Assembly (NCBI GenBank): GCA_020724465.1
Contig: DYGX01000016.1
Span: 1-64,000, forward strand
Length of the DNA: 64,000 nt
Direction of reading: 5' to 3'
Source of the DNA: Thermoflexus sp.
GTDB lineage: Bacteria > Chloroflexota > Anaerolineae > Aggregatilineales > Aggregatilineaceae
The translations under genes were made by a program, and so were the position numbers. This document shows positions 36,328 to 44,502 of this stretch, in pieces. Numbering within the stretch: position 1 is the first letter of the stretch; each line of letters begins with the position of its first letter. The notes under the pieces were generated by a model, which saw only the letters and a program-made list of their open reading frames with translations, ran no database searches and was not told where the DNA came from.

Positions 36328-36490
36328 GGGGATTCTCCTTATCTGCTGTTTCCGGCTGTTCATCGGACTTCAAAACGTTCCTGGCAAGAATCAGCACGCC
36401 GCGAAGGGACTGCTTTTCAGTCTTTTTGAAGGGGGTATATATCCCCTCCTCGACCGTGATCTTGCCCCCGGAGAAGATGTACCGCGGCAT
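36314..36490 (-). CDS. Small basic protein upstream of recombinase
   Basis: A 58-residue open frame starting PRYIFSGGKITVEEGIYTPF and ending in ENPHVRQ. It overlaps the recombinase start by 14 bp, suggesting translational coupling. GAGAGG lies about 9 nt before the ATG. No domain is recognised. Small basic proteins beside integrases are often recombination directionality factors, but that is only a positional guess here; it could also be a leader peptide. Confidence 0.45.
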   Translation of the reverse strand: MPRYIFSGGKITVEEGIYTPFKKTEKQSLRGVLILARNVLKSDEQPETADKENPHVRQ

Positions 36491-36523
36491 CGCCTACACC
36501 CTCTCCCAGCCCGGAACAACAAA

Positions 36524-36558
36524 GCGGCCCAATCCGACAAAGGAGTCAGTTGGGCCGC
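36524..36558 (-). promoter_or_regulatory. Hairpin in leader of small ORF and recombinase
   Basis: A 9 bp perfect inverted repeat GCGGCCCAA / TTGGGCCGC with a 17 nt loop, 34 bp upstream of the small gene. There is no U-tract, so it may be an operator or mRNA leader structure rather than a terminator. Confidence 0.4.
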
Positions 36559-36638
36559 GGAATCCACACAGGACAGGAGTCCCGTGATTCTGTATAATGC
36601 TATGCAGCCCGGTCACTGCCTTACCCAGTGTCGGGTTA

Positions 36639-36681
36639 GAACCGTGTGGAGTGTTCCCGCACTCCGCACGGTTCGCCTTTT
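36639..36681 (+). terminator. Terminator-like hairpin in plus orientation
   Basis: A 15 bp stem, GAACCGTGTGGAGTG with CACTCCGCACGGTTC (one G-U), followed by GCCTTTTTG. The surrounding 36491-36788 has no convincing gene. It may shield the integrase promoter region from transcription. Confidence 0.55.
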
Positions 36682-36788
36682 TGTTCTCGGCTGCCATCAA
36701 ACTACAACACGTTGCCCCGTTTGTCAAGCGTTTGCAGGCCATTCTGGGGCCTCTGAAGACCCTTTTCATTGTCTCTCTCCTCCCTTTT

Positions 36789-37805
36789 TTAGCGCACCGG
36801 CGGAGTTACAATCGCGTCCTGGCGCACCCGGCGCAGCTCGTGCGCCAGCCAGGTGAACACCTCCCCACCCTGCAGGTGGAATTCGGTGATGTCTTTGCCA
36901 TACGGCACGCGGATGACATGCACCCGTTGGGAAAGCGCCTGCAAGCGCGCAGCGCCTTTTGCCCCGGCCCGGTCCATGTCATATGCGACCAGGATCAGCG
37001 GCACGGTCACCAGGTCGCCGATCCACCGGTCGCTCAAGCCGGTGCCCGCGCTGCCCAACGTCACCGCCGTGACCAGCGGCTCCGCTTCCTGGTGCGCCAG
37101 CAGCGCGTCGAACTCCCCTTCGCAGAACAACACCGCTTTCGCGCCCGGCAGCGCATCCCCCCGATACAGCCCGCTGCTGCTGCCGCCGGCGATCTGGGCG
37201 TACTTGGGCTGCCCGGCAGCGCGCCGCACCTTCACCGCCCACACCGTCTCGCCCGTCATCCACGGGATGGTGATGCCGCACGGCACGCTCAGCCCGGCGA
37301 TGGTCCGCCACTGCCGATAGCCACCCGGCACCACGCCGAGGTGCGCTGCCTGGATCGTCTCGCCTGCCAGCCCGCGCCCGGTCAGGTAGTCCAGCGCCTG
37401 TTCGCCACGCACCGACCACAGCGTTTCTTCGGCCCCCTCCACCACCTGCCGGGCAGCGACCTGCCACTCGCCGGGCGGCGGCTCTGCCGGTGCCATCGGA
37501 CGATTGACCAGCCTGGCAAGCGCTGTGCGCGACATGTCGCCCAACGCTTCGAGCGCTTCCTGAAAGCTCAGGCCGCGATAGCGCGCCAGCCAGTCGAAGA
37601 CATCCCCGCTGACCTGGCACTTGCCAAAACAGCGGAACCCGTCCGCCCACACCGCCAGGCTGTAGCCTTTGCGCTCCTGGTGGAACGGGCAGCGCCACAG
37701 CAGCGCCTGCCCGCCGCGCAGGGGGGCCGGTCCCAGGTCCTGCTCGACGATACGCCGCAGGTCAACCCGCGCTTTGAGAGTCCGGGTGTCTACATTCACC
37801 ACCAT
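36789..37805 (-). CDS. DNA primase with CHC2 zinc finger and TOPRIM domain
   Basis: A 338-residue DnaG-related primase. The N-terminal zinc finger reads CPFHQERKGYSL followed by FRCFGKC (about 39-62). The TOPRIM domain (about 225-315) has LFCEGEFDALLAHQ with the conserved Glu and AYDMDRAG with the DxD. No helicase-binding C-terminal domain is present, so it is shorter than chromosomal DnaG (about 600). It probably primes ICE DNA synthesis after conjugative transfer. It lies downstream of a DUF3987-like gene in the same direction, separated by a repeat-rich spacer. Confidence 0.85.
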   Translation of the reverse strand: MVVNVDTRTLKARVDLRRIVEQDLGPAPLRGGQALLWRCPFHQERKGYSLAVWADGFRCFGKCQVSGDVFDWLARYRGLSFQEALEALGDMSRTALARLVNRPMAPAEPPPGEWQVAARQVVEGAEETLWSVRGEQALDYLTGRGLAGETIQAAHLGVVPGGYRQWRTIAGLSVPCGITIPWMTGETVWAVKVRRAAGQPKYAQIAGGSSSGLYRGDALPGAKAVLFCEGEFDALLAHQEAEPLVTAVTLGSAGTGLSDRWIGDLVTVPLILVAYDMDRAGAKGAARLQALSQRVHVIRVPYGKDITEFHLQGGEVFTWLAHELRRVRQDAIVTPPVR

Positions 37806-37843
37806 GTGCCCTCATACGAATGTGTCACCGGCCCATGACATGA

Positions 37844-38044
37844 GACAGGTTGACAGGTTCGTGAACCTGTCGCATCGCCGTGACACGTTCGGCACAGACC
37901 CAACCGGCTCACAGCCTGCCCCCAGATATGGGCTGTCATAACTCCATTCACCGCAAAACCCCCGGATGTAGGCCCTATAACTCCAGCCTGCCCAAAAGGA
38001 ACCTGTCACGCGCGGTGACAGGTTGACAGATTCGTCAACCTGTC
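37844..38044. repeat. Six GACAGGTT boxes in inverted pairs
   Basis: GACAGGTT or its complement occurs at 37844, 37852, 37864, 38000, 38017 and 38037. The outer pairs make hairpins: GACAGGTT-CGTG-AACCTGTC at 37852-37871 and an 11 bp stem GACAGGTTGAC / GTCAACCTGTC at 38017-38044. The central 37872-37999 also has a short repeat (TATAACTCCA / CATAACTCCA). The spacer lies between two replication genes and may bind a replication or regulatory protein. Confidence 0.6.
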
Positions 38045-39674
38045 ACGGACCCTCTAGCCCGACCAGCCGGTAACACTCCGCTTTGGGGCCGTGCTGCCCG
38101 CTGCGCGCGTAGTGCTGTTCGACCTGCCCATCCTGCTCCAGCGCCTTGAGCGCTTCCAGCACCGGCTTGCGCGGCGAGCGCAGCGCGCGGTAAATGTCGC
38201 GCACCGACAGACCGTTGGCATGGGACGCCAGCAGCTTGAGGATGCGCATCTCCAGGCGGGCTTCTTCGCTCTCGCCCAGGTCATGCAGCAGCCGGTGAGC
38301 CGATGCCCGCCAGGTTTCGACGATTTGCTGGGCGCGGTACCAGTGCGCCGCGCGCACAATGGGTTTGTTTGGCTTGCGTTCACCCAGCGCGATCCAGTCC
38401 AGCGCCGCCAGGATGATGGCGACCTTCAGCGCCTGGATGTGCAGCCGTCCGTAGACCGTGCGCAGCCGGTCATCCAGCGGCGCATCCGGCGCGGTCATCT
38501 CGCGCAGCACGCGCTCGTAGATATGCAGCGGCTCCCAGATTTCGGTCGCCACCAGCGACCAGGGTTCGGTGACGGGCTGCGCGTCGCCGATGGCCTGCGG
38601 CTCCGGCGGCGCGGGCAGCGTCTCGTGCAGTTGACGCAGCAAGCGCACCAGGTCCTGCGGCATGGTCGTGTCACGCGCGGCGATGCGCTCCGCGTAGTCC
38701 GGCTCCGGCGTGAGCAGCACAAACCGCGCCAGTGTTCCGTTGTGCCAGTCGTTATGGCTGAGCGAGACCGACAGTTCCGCCGGGGTGGCTGCCCCCAGAA
38801 TGGACAGCGCCGCATCCCGAATGACCACCAGGCCGCGGTTGTTGGTGTTGGAGTCGAGATAGTCCGGGCAGTCGTAGAGCTGCATCAGCAGTTCTTTCAT
38901 GCCGCTCATGTAGTCCCGGCCAAACGACTTGAACAGCGCCGACAATTCATCGCGCAGGATGCCGCGCTGCGCCGCGTAACGGTTGCCCTTGACCAGCCGC
39001 TCGCGGTCGCGGACGGGGATTTCATCGAAGTTGGGCGGCAAGACCCCGCCCAGCATACTCATGAACGCTTCCGGCGATCCCGGCTGGGGTAAGATCATGT
39101 GCGGCATGGCCGCGCGCGCCATGTCGTGCGCCAAGTTCAGTCCGGCGGACTTGCGGTAGTAGGTCGAGACCGCCACCGACATGATGTAGAGATTGGGGAA
39201 GACGCGCTGCCGCCAGGGCGTGTGCACGTACAACCGGCGGCCAATCGCCAGCGCCCCCAACCACAGCCCCGCGCCTTCGTGAAAGCGCAGCGGCGTTTCG
39301 TTCGCGGCGGTGCTCGCCCAGGCCAGGTAGTCGTCCAGCCACCGCCCCACCCCGGCAGCCTGTTCCTGCTGCTCCGGCGTCAGGCGGGCCGACTCCGGCA
39401 GATCGGGCACCAGGTTGACATCCTCCGCACGCGCGCGGGTGTCCTCCGGCAGCGGGGTCTCAGGGTCCACACGGAGAACGGCGCGCAAGCCTTCCGGGCC
39501 GAGAAACCGGCGCAGCGCGGCCAGGTCATCCGGGCTGGACAGATCGACATGGGACAGGATCAGGCGGGTCAGCGGGCTGCACGGCAGGTCGTGCCACTCC
39601 AGCCCGACCAGGGCGCGCGCCAACACATACGTGTCGTGTGGGGAAAGGTTGACTTCACAGATGAGGGAAGACAT
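38043..39674 (-). CDS. DUF3987-like replication protein with C-terminal winged helix
   Basis: A 543-residue protein resembling the DUF3987 primase/helicase-associated family found on mobile elements: YIMSVAVSTYYRKSAGLNLA, ILRDELSALFKSFGRDYMSG and LVVIRDAALSILGAATPAEL follow the family pattern of a RecA-like core with a weakly conserved P-loop. The C-terminus (about 465-540, LKLLASHANGLSVRDIYRAL) is a winged helix, probably DNA-binding. An ATG at 39674 with GGAG upstream is preferred to a GTG at 39689. It is placed next to a primase, so a replication role is likely; helicase activity is not proven. Confidence 0.6.
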   Translation of the reverse strand: MSSLICEVNLSPHDTYVLARALVGLEWHDLPCSPLTRLILSHVDLSSPDDLAALRRFLGPEGLRAVLRVDPETPLPEDTRARAEDVNLVPDLPESARLTPEQQEQAAGVGRWLDDYLAWASTAANETPLRFHEGAGLWLGALAIGRRLYVHTPWRQRVFPNLYIMSVAVSTYYRKSAGLNLAHDMARAAMPHMILPQPGSPEAFMSMLGGVLPPNFDEIPVRDRERLVKGNRYAAQRGILRDELSALFKSFGRDYMSGMKELLMQLYDCPDYLDSNTNNRGLVVIRDAALSILGAATPAELSVSLSHNDWHNGTLARFVLLTPEPDYAERIAARDTTMPQDLVRLLRQLHETLPAPPEPQAIGDAQPVTEPWSLVATEIWEPLHIYERVLREMTAPDAPLDDRLRTVYGRLHIQALKVAIILAALDWIALGERKPNKPIVRAAHWYRAQQIVETWRASAHRLLHDLGESEEARLEMRILKLLASHANGLSVRDIYRALRSPRKPVLEALKALEQDGQVEQHYARSGQHGPKAECYRLVGLEGP

Positions 39675-39792
39675 GACGTCCGGCTCCACAGCTTGTCCAG
39701 CACAGACCGGATGATGGTGGGGGTGTCATCACAGACTCCTTTCACCGGATCGGCGGATGGATCAAGCGTATCAGGGGGCAGGCGTCAAATCA

Positions 39793-39898
39793 TGGTCAAT
39801 TTCGGAAGTGTGGAGGGGCAATTTTGCACATCGGCATGGTCAATTTCGGAAGTGGCGCTGGTCAATTTCGGAAGTGCGGGTGGCCAATCGAGGGAACG
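39793..39898. repeat. Iteron-like array, 22 bp period
   Basis: TGGTCAATTTCGGAAGTG occurs exactly at 39793, 39837 and 39859. In the same 22 bp phase, degenerate copies stand at 39815 (11 of 18 matching) and 39881 (about 10 of 18). No gene covers 39690-40034. Iterons of about this length bind plasmid initiator proteins, but multiple repeats of similar sequence also occur in the ends of IS21-family elements, so a relic insertion sequence is the main alternative. Confidence 0.7.
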
Positions 39899-40034
39899 GG
39901 CGGCGTCAATAAGCCCAACACAGCGCCATGAGCGCAAAAGCTCACCACTGTAAAGCGTTCGCCAGGACGTGCCAATGGTATCGCAGGGGGAAGGTCGAGA
40001 GGTCGTTGAGGGTTCGCCAGCGGCAACAGCTTGG

Positions 40035-40481
40035 CTACGGCTCTCCGTCACCCTCACGAGCAAACGGCGGCGTTTCGCGCCCCGCTTTGCGCTCCCGCTC
40101 GGCAGCCTCCACCCAGCCGATGATCTTGAGGATATCCTGCTGCGCTTCCGCCGATAACCCCCTGGCCCGGAAGGCGATCTCCGCCACGGGGCCGGGCAGG
40201 TCCTCCGGACGCTGACCGACCAGCATCGCGTAACACTCTTCCTCTGTCGAACACTCGAAGAAGCTCAGCGGGACGTTGAAGAAACCGGCGATTTCCTGCA
40301 GAGTCGGTACGCTCGGATTCTTGTTGCGCCCGGTGCGCAGTTGATTGATCGTCGCGTGACTGATGCGAACCTTGTCGGCCACTTCCTGCGTGATGTAGGG
40401 CCGCCCGTCCGGGTGGTGGATGTGCTCAAACAGGAAGTTGATCAGGTCTTTGAGCGGGAGCGGCTGTTTGTCCTTGCGCAT
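40035..40481 (-). CDS. XRE-family helix-turn-helix regulator
   Basis: A 148-residue regulator. The HTH (about 30-80) reads YITQEVADKVRISHATINQL followed by RTGRNKNPSVPTLQEIAGFF, the Cro/C1 pattern. The C-terminal part is helical, with CYAMLVGQRPEDLPGPVAEI and a charged tail. ATG at 40481 is chosen for AGAGG 6 nt upstream. It may be the ICE maintenance repressor controlling divergent genes; the intergenic 40482-40717 contains an AT-rich promoter block. There is no ImmA-type protease beside it. Confidence 0.85.
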   Translation of the reverse strand: MRKDKQPLPLKDLINFLFEHIHHPDGRPYITQEVADKVRISHATINQLRTGRNKNPSVPTLQEIAGFFNVPLSFFECSTEEECYAMLVGQRPEDLPGPVAEIAFRARGLSAEAQQDILKIIGWVEAAERERKAGRETPPFAREGDGEP

Positions 40482-40572
40482 GGTCATCCTCTTCGATTCG
40501 CCGGTACCTGGGCGTAATGATACCCGGAAAACCGGTCGGTTCAACCGGGACAATTGTACTATGGTTCCATAC

Positions 40573-40600
40573 TTTCAGAATTATAAACTCTTTTTATAAT
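40573..40600 (+). promoter_or_regulatory. AT-rich promoter before response regulator gene
   Basis: TTTCAG (40573-40578) and consensus TATAAT (40595-40600), 16 nt apart, within an AT-rich block that also has the short inverted repeat TTATAAA / TTTATAA. It lies between the divergent XRE and response-regulator genes and could be the XRE target. Confidence 0.45.
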
Positions 40601-40717
40601 ATAGACTGTGTACCAGCACATCCATTGGGTGCTCCCATCGTCGTTCAGGCCGCCATCTGCCATCGCCGCCTTCGACCCGTCAACAAGCGGGGGCCTTTCT
40701 GAGAAAGGAAGGGTTGC

Positions 40718-41344
40718 TTGACCATCCAGGTAGCCATCATAGATGACCAGGACATCATCCGTTTGGGCGTCCGGCAGTCGCTGGCCGACTTCCCTCACCT
40801 CACCTTTCTGGGCGGGTACCCTGATGTGCCCTCGTTCTGCCGCTCTTCGTCAGCTCACTATGCCGACGTGGTCCTGCTGGATGACTCGCTGCCGGATACC
40901 GATGTCGTCCGGGCTTACCAGGCCATCCAGGAACGGTGCCCCCATGCTGCTGTGCTTGTCCTCGGTTCTCAGCTGTCTGCGCACGATATTCACCGGCTCA
41001 TCGGGAGGGGAGCCTTGGGGGTCGTGTGCAAGAACGAACCGGTGCAGGACATGCTGGTGATGGGCATCCAACATGCCCACGCACGAAAGGTGTATCTTTC
41101 CCCCCATGCCGCGCTGATCGCGGGGTGTCTCGACTCCTCGCCGGTCCTCAGCCCACGCCTCGAGCAGGTGCTGCACCTGATGGCGCGCGGGCATCACGTC
41201 CAGAGCATCGCGCGCGAGTTGGGCATCACCGACCGGGCAGTCTACAACGCCCGCAAGCGCCTGCGCGAAATCCTGGATGTGGGCACCAACGAGCAGATCG
41301 TGGCCGAAGCCATGCGGCGCGGGCTGCTGCGGGGTGAGGACTGA
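40718..41344 (+). CDS. NarL/FixJ-type response regulator
   Basis: A 208-residue regulator starting with TTG at 40718 after AAAGGAAGGG. The receiver (about 1-118) has acidic Asp9/Asp10, phospho-acceptor Asp55 in VVLLDDSLPD, Ser84 and Lys105, the full active-site set. The C-terminal LuxR-type HTH (about 140-200) reads RLEQVLHLMARGHHVQSIAR and ELGITDRAVYNARKRLREIL. No histidine kinase is nearby, so it is an orphan on the ICE, probably signalled by a chromosomal kinase or acting constitutively. A terminator-like hairpin follows. Confidence 0.82.
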   Translation: MTIQVAIIDDQDIIRLGVRQSLADFPHLTFLGGYPDVPSFCRSSSAHYADVVLLDDSLPDTDVVRAYQAIQERCPHAAVLVLGSQLSAHDIHRLIGRGALGVVCKNEPVQDMLVMGIQHAHARKVYLSPHAALIAGCLDSSPVLSPRLEQVLHLMARGHHVQSIARELGITDRAVYNARKRLREILDVGTNEQIVAEAMRRGLLRGED

Positions 41345-41352
41345 CGCCGGAG

Positions 41353-41377
41353 AATTACGGGGCGGCCCGGTAATTTT
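41353..41377 (+). terminator. Terminator-like hairpin after first response regulator
   Basis: AATTACGGG pairs with CCCGGTAATT (one bulged G) and runs into TTTT, 9 bp past the stop codon. Confidence 0.55.
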
Positions 41378-41464
41378 GCCCCCCTCATCTTCCTGATTTG
41401 CTCATGCTTTCCGCCTCAGAGGATGATATGCTAAGGGAAAGTTTCCCTCGTGAGGTGAGTGGGC

Positions 41465-42097
41465 ATGACGGTCAGGATTGTGGTTGCCGATGACATGGAC
41501 CTGGCGCTGGAAGGGATAAAGACCATCCTGCGCCAGTATGGTGCGTTTCAGGTCACCGGCACGTACCGGGCACTGGCCGATCTGCTGGACGCCCTGACCG
41601 CCCAGCCGCCGGAGGTGATCCTGCTCGGCGACCGGCTCGAACCGGGCATGGACGTGCTGGCGCTGGTCGAGCGTGTCCGGCAGGCGGCACCGCATGCCCG
41701 CCTGTTGGTGATGGGCAGTCTGCCGGACGGTCTCATCGTGCAGGAACTGCTCACCTGCGGCGTGGCCGGGTACCTCTACAAGCCCGATCCCTTGAGCAGC
41801 TGCCTGCCGGAAGCGCTCCGGGTGGTGCTGCGTGGCCGACCATATCTCTCCCCCACGGCGAATGCCGAATACCTGCTGGCAGTGCAGTCTGGCCGTGCAG
41901 GCTGGCAGCTGGACACCGAAGGACGCGAGGTGCTGCGTCAACTCGCCCAGGGGTTTCGCCCGCAGGAAATCGCCCTGCTGCGCGGCGTGCCGGTCCGGCG
42001 GGTGTACTGGGTGATTGACAAGCTGCGCCGCCGCTTTGGGGCGGAGACCAACGAGCACCTGATGGCACGAGCGGCAGAAGAGGGGTTTGTATCCTGA
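41465..42097 (+). CDS. Response regulator with degenerate receiver
   Basis: A 210-residue paralogue of the preceding regulator. Receiver residues Asp9/Asp10, Ser85 and Lys106 are kept, but the phospho-acceptor position is Gly55 (VILLGDRLEP), with an Asp only at 56. The C-terminal HTH (about 145-205) includes REVLRQLAQGFRPQEIALLR and VYWVIDKLRRRFGAETNEHL. It starts at ATG 41465 after GAGGTGAG; a GTG at 41459 is possible. It may work without phosphorylation or form heterodimers with its neighbour. Ordinary conjugation genes follow downstream. Confidence 0.78.
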   Translation: MTVRIVVADDMDLALEGIKTILRQYGAFQVTGTYRALADLLDALTAQPPEVILLGDRLEPGMDVLALVERVRQAAPHARLLVMGSLPDGLIVQELLTCGVAGYLYKPDPLSSCLPEALRVVLRGRPYLSPTANAEYLLAVQSGRAGWQLDTEGREVLRQLAQGFRPQEIALLRGVPVRRVYWVIDKLRRRFGAETNEHLMARAAEEGFVS

Positions 42098-42134
42098 CCT
42101 GCATGTCCGATACTGGTCGCTGGTCCACCAGGTG

Positions 42135-42157
42135 CCCGGCTCAAACCGGGTGTTTTT
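42135..42157 (+). terminator. Rho-independent terminator after second response regulator
   Basis: CCCGG / CCGGG stem with a 6 nt loop followed by TGTTTTTG, 38 bp after the stop. Confidence 0.65.
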
Positions 42158-42283
42158 GTTGCCGTCGTGACTCTGCTCCGAAAACCCGCGGGTTTGCCCT
42201 CCAAAAACCGTAAACCTACCGCCTTTCTGTCCCCTGCTTCGCTACGATGGGTGATGGCCGAACTCACCTCGCCGGAGCTGTAT

Positions 42284-43393
42284 ATGTCCCGCATCCTTTG
42301 TGTAACGCTGGTAATGCTGGCGCTCGCCGCCTGTGGTCATGACGACGCATCACCGGTAGAAAACACACCGACTGTCACCGCAACGTCTACTGCGACGGTG
42401 GAGAACATCATCCTTCCAACGGCCACACCGACGCTGACGCCAACGGTCACTTCAACGTCGACCGCTTCGCCTACCCTAACGGTCACGCCAACGCTGGCCG
42501 TGCGCGTGCTGGAGATCACCGCGGTGATGCCCGGTGTTGTGCTCGATACGGCCCCGGCATCTGAGGCTGAGGCGCTGCCACTCGACGAGTGGGTACGGCT
42601 GGAGTCCGACCACCCCAACCTGGAATACATCGCCGGACAGTGGACGCCGATGTGGTCCTGGTCGGCGGGGCAGAACGAATACCGCTACAGCGTAGACCCG
42701 GAGGCTGCTGTGCGCCTGGACTTCGAAGGCGAAGGCGTGCGGGTGTGTTACGTGGCGTTCTGGAACGGCGGGATGTGGGAGATCGTGATCGATGGGCAGG
42801 TGGTCGGCACTGTCGATTCCTACTCTGCCGAAGCGCACTTCACCTGCACCGATACGTTTCCCGTCGCGGCGGAGGCGCATACGCTGCTGGTACACAACAC
42901 GCCGCAACGCAACGCCGCCAGTTCCGACACCATGCTTGCCCTGGACGCCGTGCTCACCTACCGCGCCAACCCGTCGGCGGTCGCTCAAGCCACAACGCTG
43001 ACGCCTTCACCGCAGCCGCAGCCCGCGCGCCGGGTGGAACTCATCCAGGGGCCGCCGACCATCCAGCCGACCGCCACCCCTGCGCCGCCCGTCAACATCA
43101 CGGTCGCGGTGCTCATCGCCTACGACGAGAACGCCAACCACTCGGTGGACCCGGCGGAAGGCGTGCGCGGTATCCCCGTGCGGCTGGTCGATGTCGCCAC
43201 CAACCGCGCCCTGGCGCAGGCCTTCACCGATGAGTCCGGCTACGCGCGCATCCAGATTCAGACCAACGCCCAGGTCAGCCTGGTCGTGCCCTACTTCGGC
43301 CAATCGTGGGATGTCTCGCGCCGGTGGGGCAGCGCTGAGGCCATCTTTACCCTGCTCCTGCCCGCAGGCAACCAGCCCGGCCTTATTCCATGA
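42284..43393 (+). CDS. Surface lipoprotein with jelly-roll-like and SdrD_B/Cna-B-like domains
   Basis: A 369-residue exported lipoprotein. MSRILCVTLVMLALAACG has a lipobox (LAAC) for lipid anchoring. A Thr/Pro-rich stalk (about 25-75) follows. The middle (about 105-235, WSAGQNEYRYSVDPEAAVRL and AHTLLVHNTPQRNAASSDTM) looks like a beta jelly-roll carbohydrate-binding module. The C-terminus has YDENANHSVDPAEGVRGIPV then RLVDVATNRALAQAFTDESG, a pattern of Ca-binding SdrD_B/Cna-B repeats. GGAG precedes the start. It overlaps the next lipoprotein gene by 4 bp. It is probably a mating-surface adhesin. Confidence 0.65.
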   Translation: MSRILCVTLVMLALAACGHDDASPVENTPTVTATSTATVENIILPTATPTLTPTVTSTSTASPTLTVTPTLAVRVLEITAVMPGVVLDTAPASEAEALPLDEWVRLESDHPNLEYIAGQWTPMWSWSAGQNEYRYSVDPEAAVRLDFEGEGVRVCYVAFWNGGMWEIVIDGQVVGTVDSYSAEAHFTCTDTFPVAAEAHTLLVHNTPQRNAASSDTMLALDAVLTYRANPSAVAQATTLTPSPQPQPARRVELIQGPPTIQPTATPAPPVNITVAVLIAYDENANHSVDPAEGVRGIPVRLVDVATNRALAQAFTDESGYARIQIQTNAQVSLVVPYFGQSWDVSRRWGSAEAIFTLLLPAGNQPGLIP

Positions 43394-44499
43394 GGGAGAC
43401 CATCTTGAACTATCGCCAACGCCCCATCATCCTGGCAGCAATGCTGCTGCTGGCGGCTGCCATCGCCTGTGCAGGCGAAGTACAAAACCTGTACATCGGG
43501 GACTTGCCGCAGTACCTCTGCCCGTCCAGCACACCGCGTCCGACCCATACCCAGCCGCCAACCGGTCAGCCGCTGTGGCCGCCGTATTTTGCGTCGAATG
43601 TCAGTTGGTATCAGGTCGCGCCCAACTTCAACACCATCACCGCCCAGTGGACCGGCCAGAGCGCCGGAACCGTATATCTGTCCTATTCGGGCAGCATGAG
43701 CACCTACCCCTACTACTGGCCCGGCAGCGGCGGATACCTCGCGGTCGATACCATCCCCGGCCCGACCCGGACCGGGCTGTATCCCATCACCATTCCCCCC
43801 AACGTGACCTATGCGACTATCAGCCTTTATGCCAGCGGCGTGACGGGATCGAGCCGGAGCTACACCGTCACACGGGTCTATTACGCCATCTACCCGGTGC
43901 TTTACCCGCCGCCGGGCGGCGCGCCGGGCAGCATCACCCCCACACCGCGTCCCACCTACACCCCCTGGCCGACGCCGACCCAGTACGTGCGCACCAATGA
44001 CTACTTCGTCGGCGACGCCATCTACACTTCGGAGCAACCTTCCGGCCTGCGCCTGCGCTTCCGCGTGACGGACATTCAGGATATGCCTGCTGCCAAAGTA
44101 GGTGAAGAGGGGCAGCCGCAGTCGATTTACCTGTGGACGGTGGAAATCAAGAACATCGGCAGTGTCGAGTATGACGTGTTCCCCGCTGCCCAGATGTACG
44201 TCAGCGCCATCACTCTACCGGGTGGAATGGAGACGGAGGGCGTCTGGGGCGCGAGCCTGGCAGCCGCAGAGGAAGCCGGGCTGACGCCCAACTACGAAGC
44301 GACCGACATCCAGCCGGACGAGACCAAGACCTTCACCCTGGCGGCGTATGGTCCGCGCGGCACGGCGCGCCGCATCTCGTATGCCCTGGATGCCAGCGCA
44401 CGGGAGGACCTCAACCCCACCGTCGTGCCGGGGCGTAACATCGTCTCGTGGATCAATGAAACCAACACCATCTGCACCGGAGAAATCGAGGAACCGTAG
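43390..44499 (+). CDS. Second surface lipoprotein of the conjugation operon
   Basis: A 369-residue predicted lipoprotein. The signal RPIILAAMLLLAAAIACAG ends in a lipobox-like AIAC. A Pro/Thr-rich region (about 47-65) precedes a beta-rich, Tyr-rich domain (WYQVAPNFNTITAQWTG, GTVYLSYSGSMSTYPYYWPG). A second Pro/Thr linker (about 180-200, TPTPRPTYTPWPTPT) leads to a C-terminal beta domain resembling a DUF4352-type immunoglobulin fold (WTVEIKNIGSVEYDVFPAAQ). No enzyme motif is seen. It overlaps the upstream lipoprotein by 4 bp and the VirB6-like gene follows after 3 bp, so it is probably a T4SS surface component. Confidence 0.6.
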   Translation: MRETILNYRQRPIILAAMLLLAAAIACAGEVQNLYIGDLPQYLCPSSTPRPTHTQPPTGQPLWPPYFASNVSWYQVAPNFNTITAQWTGQSAGTVYLSYSGSMSTYPYYWPGSGGYLAVDTIPGPTRTGLYPITIPPNVTYATISLYASGVTGSSRSYTVTRVYYAIYPVLYPPPGGAPGSITPTPRPTYTPWPTPTQYVRTNDYFVGDAIYTSEQPSGLRLRFRVTDIQDMPAAKVGEEGQPQSIYLWTVEIKNIGSVEYDVFPAAQMYVSAITLPGGMETEGVWGASLAAAEEAGLTPNYEATDIQPDETKTFTLAAYGPRGTARRISYALDASAREDLNPTVVPGRNIVSWINETNTICTGEIEEP

Positions 44500-44502
44500 C
44501 CG

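Noticed and set aside
36494-36769. A 91-codon minus-strand frame before the recombinase
   Set aside because: No good start site, covers hairpins of the leader and shows no protein-like composition.
39785-40063. A 92-codon minus-strand frame with repeated LPKLT
   Set aside because: The repeats are only the translated iteron array; no ribosome site.
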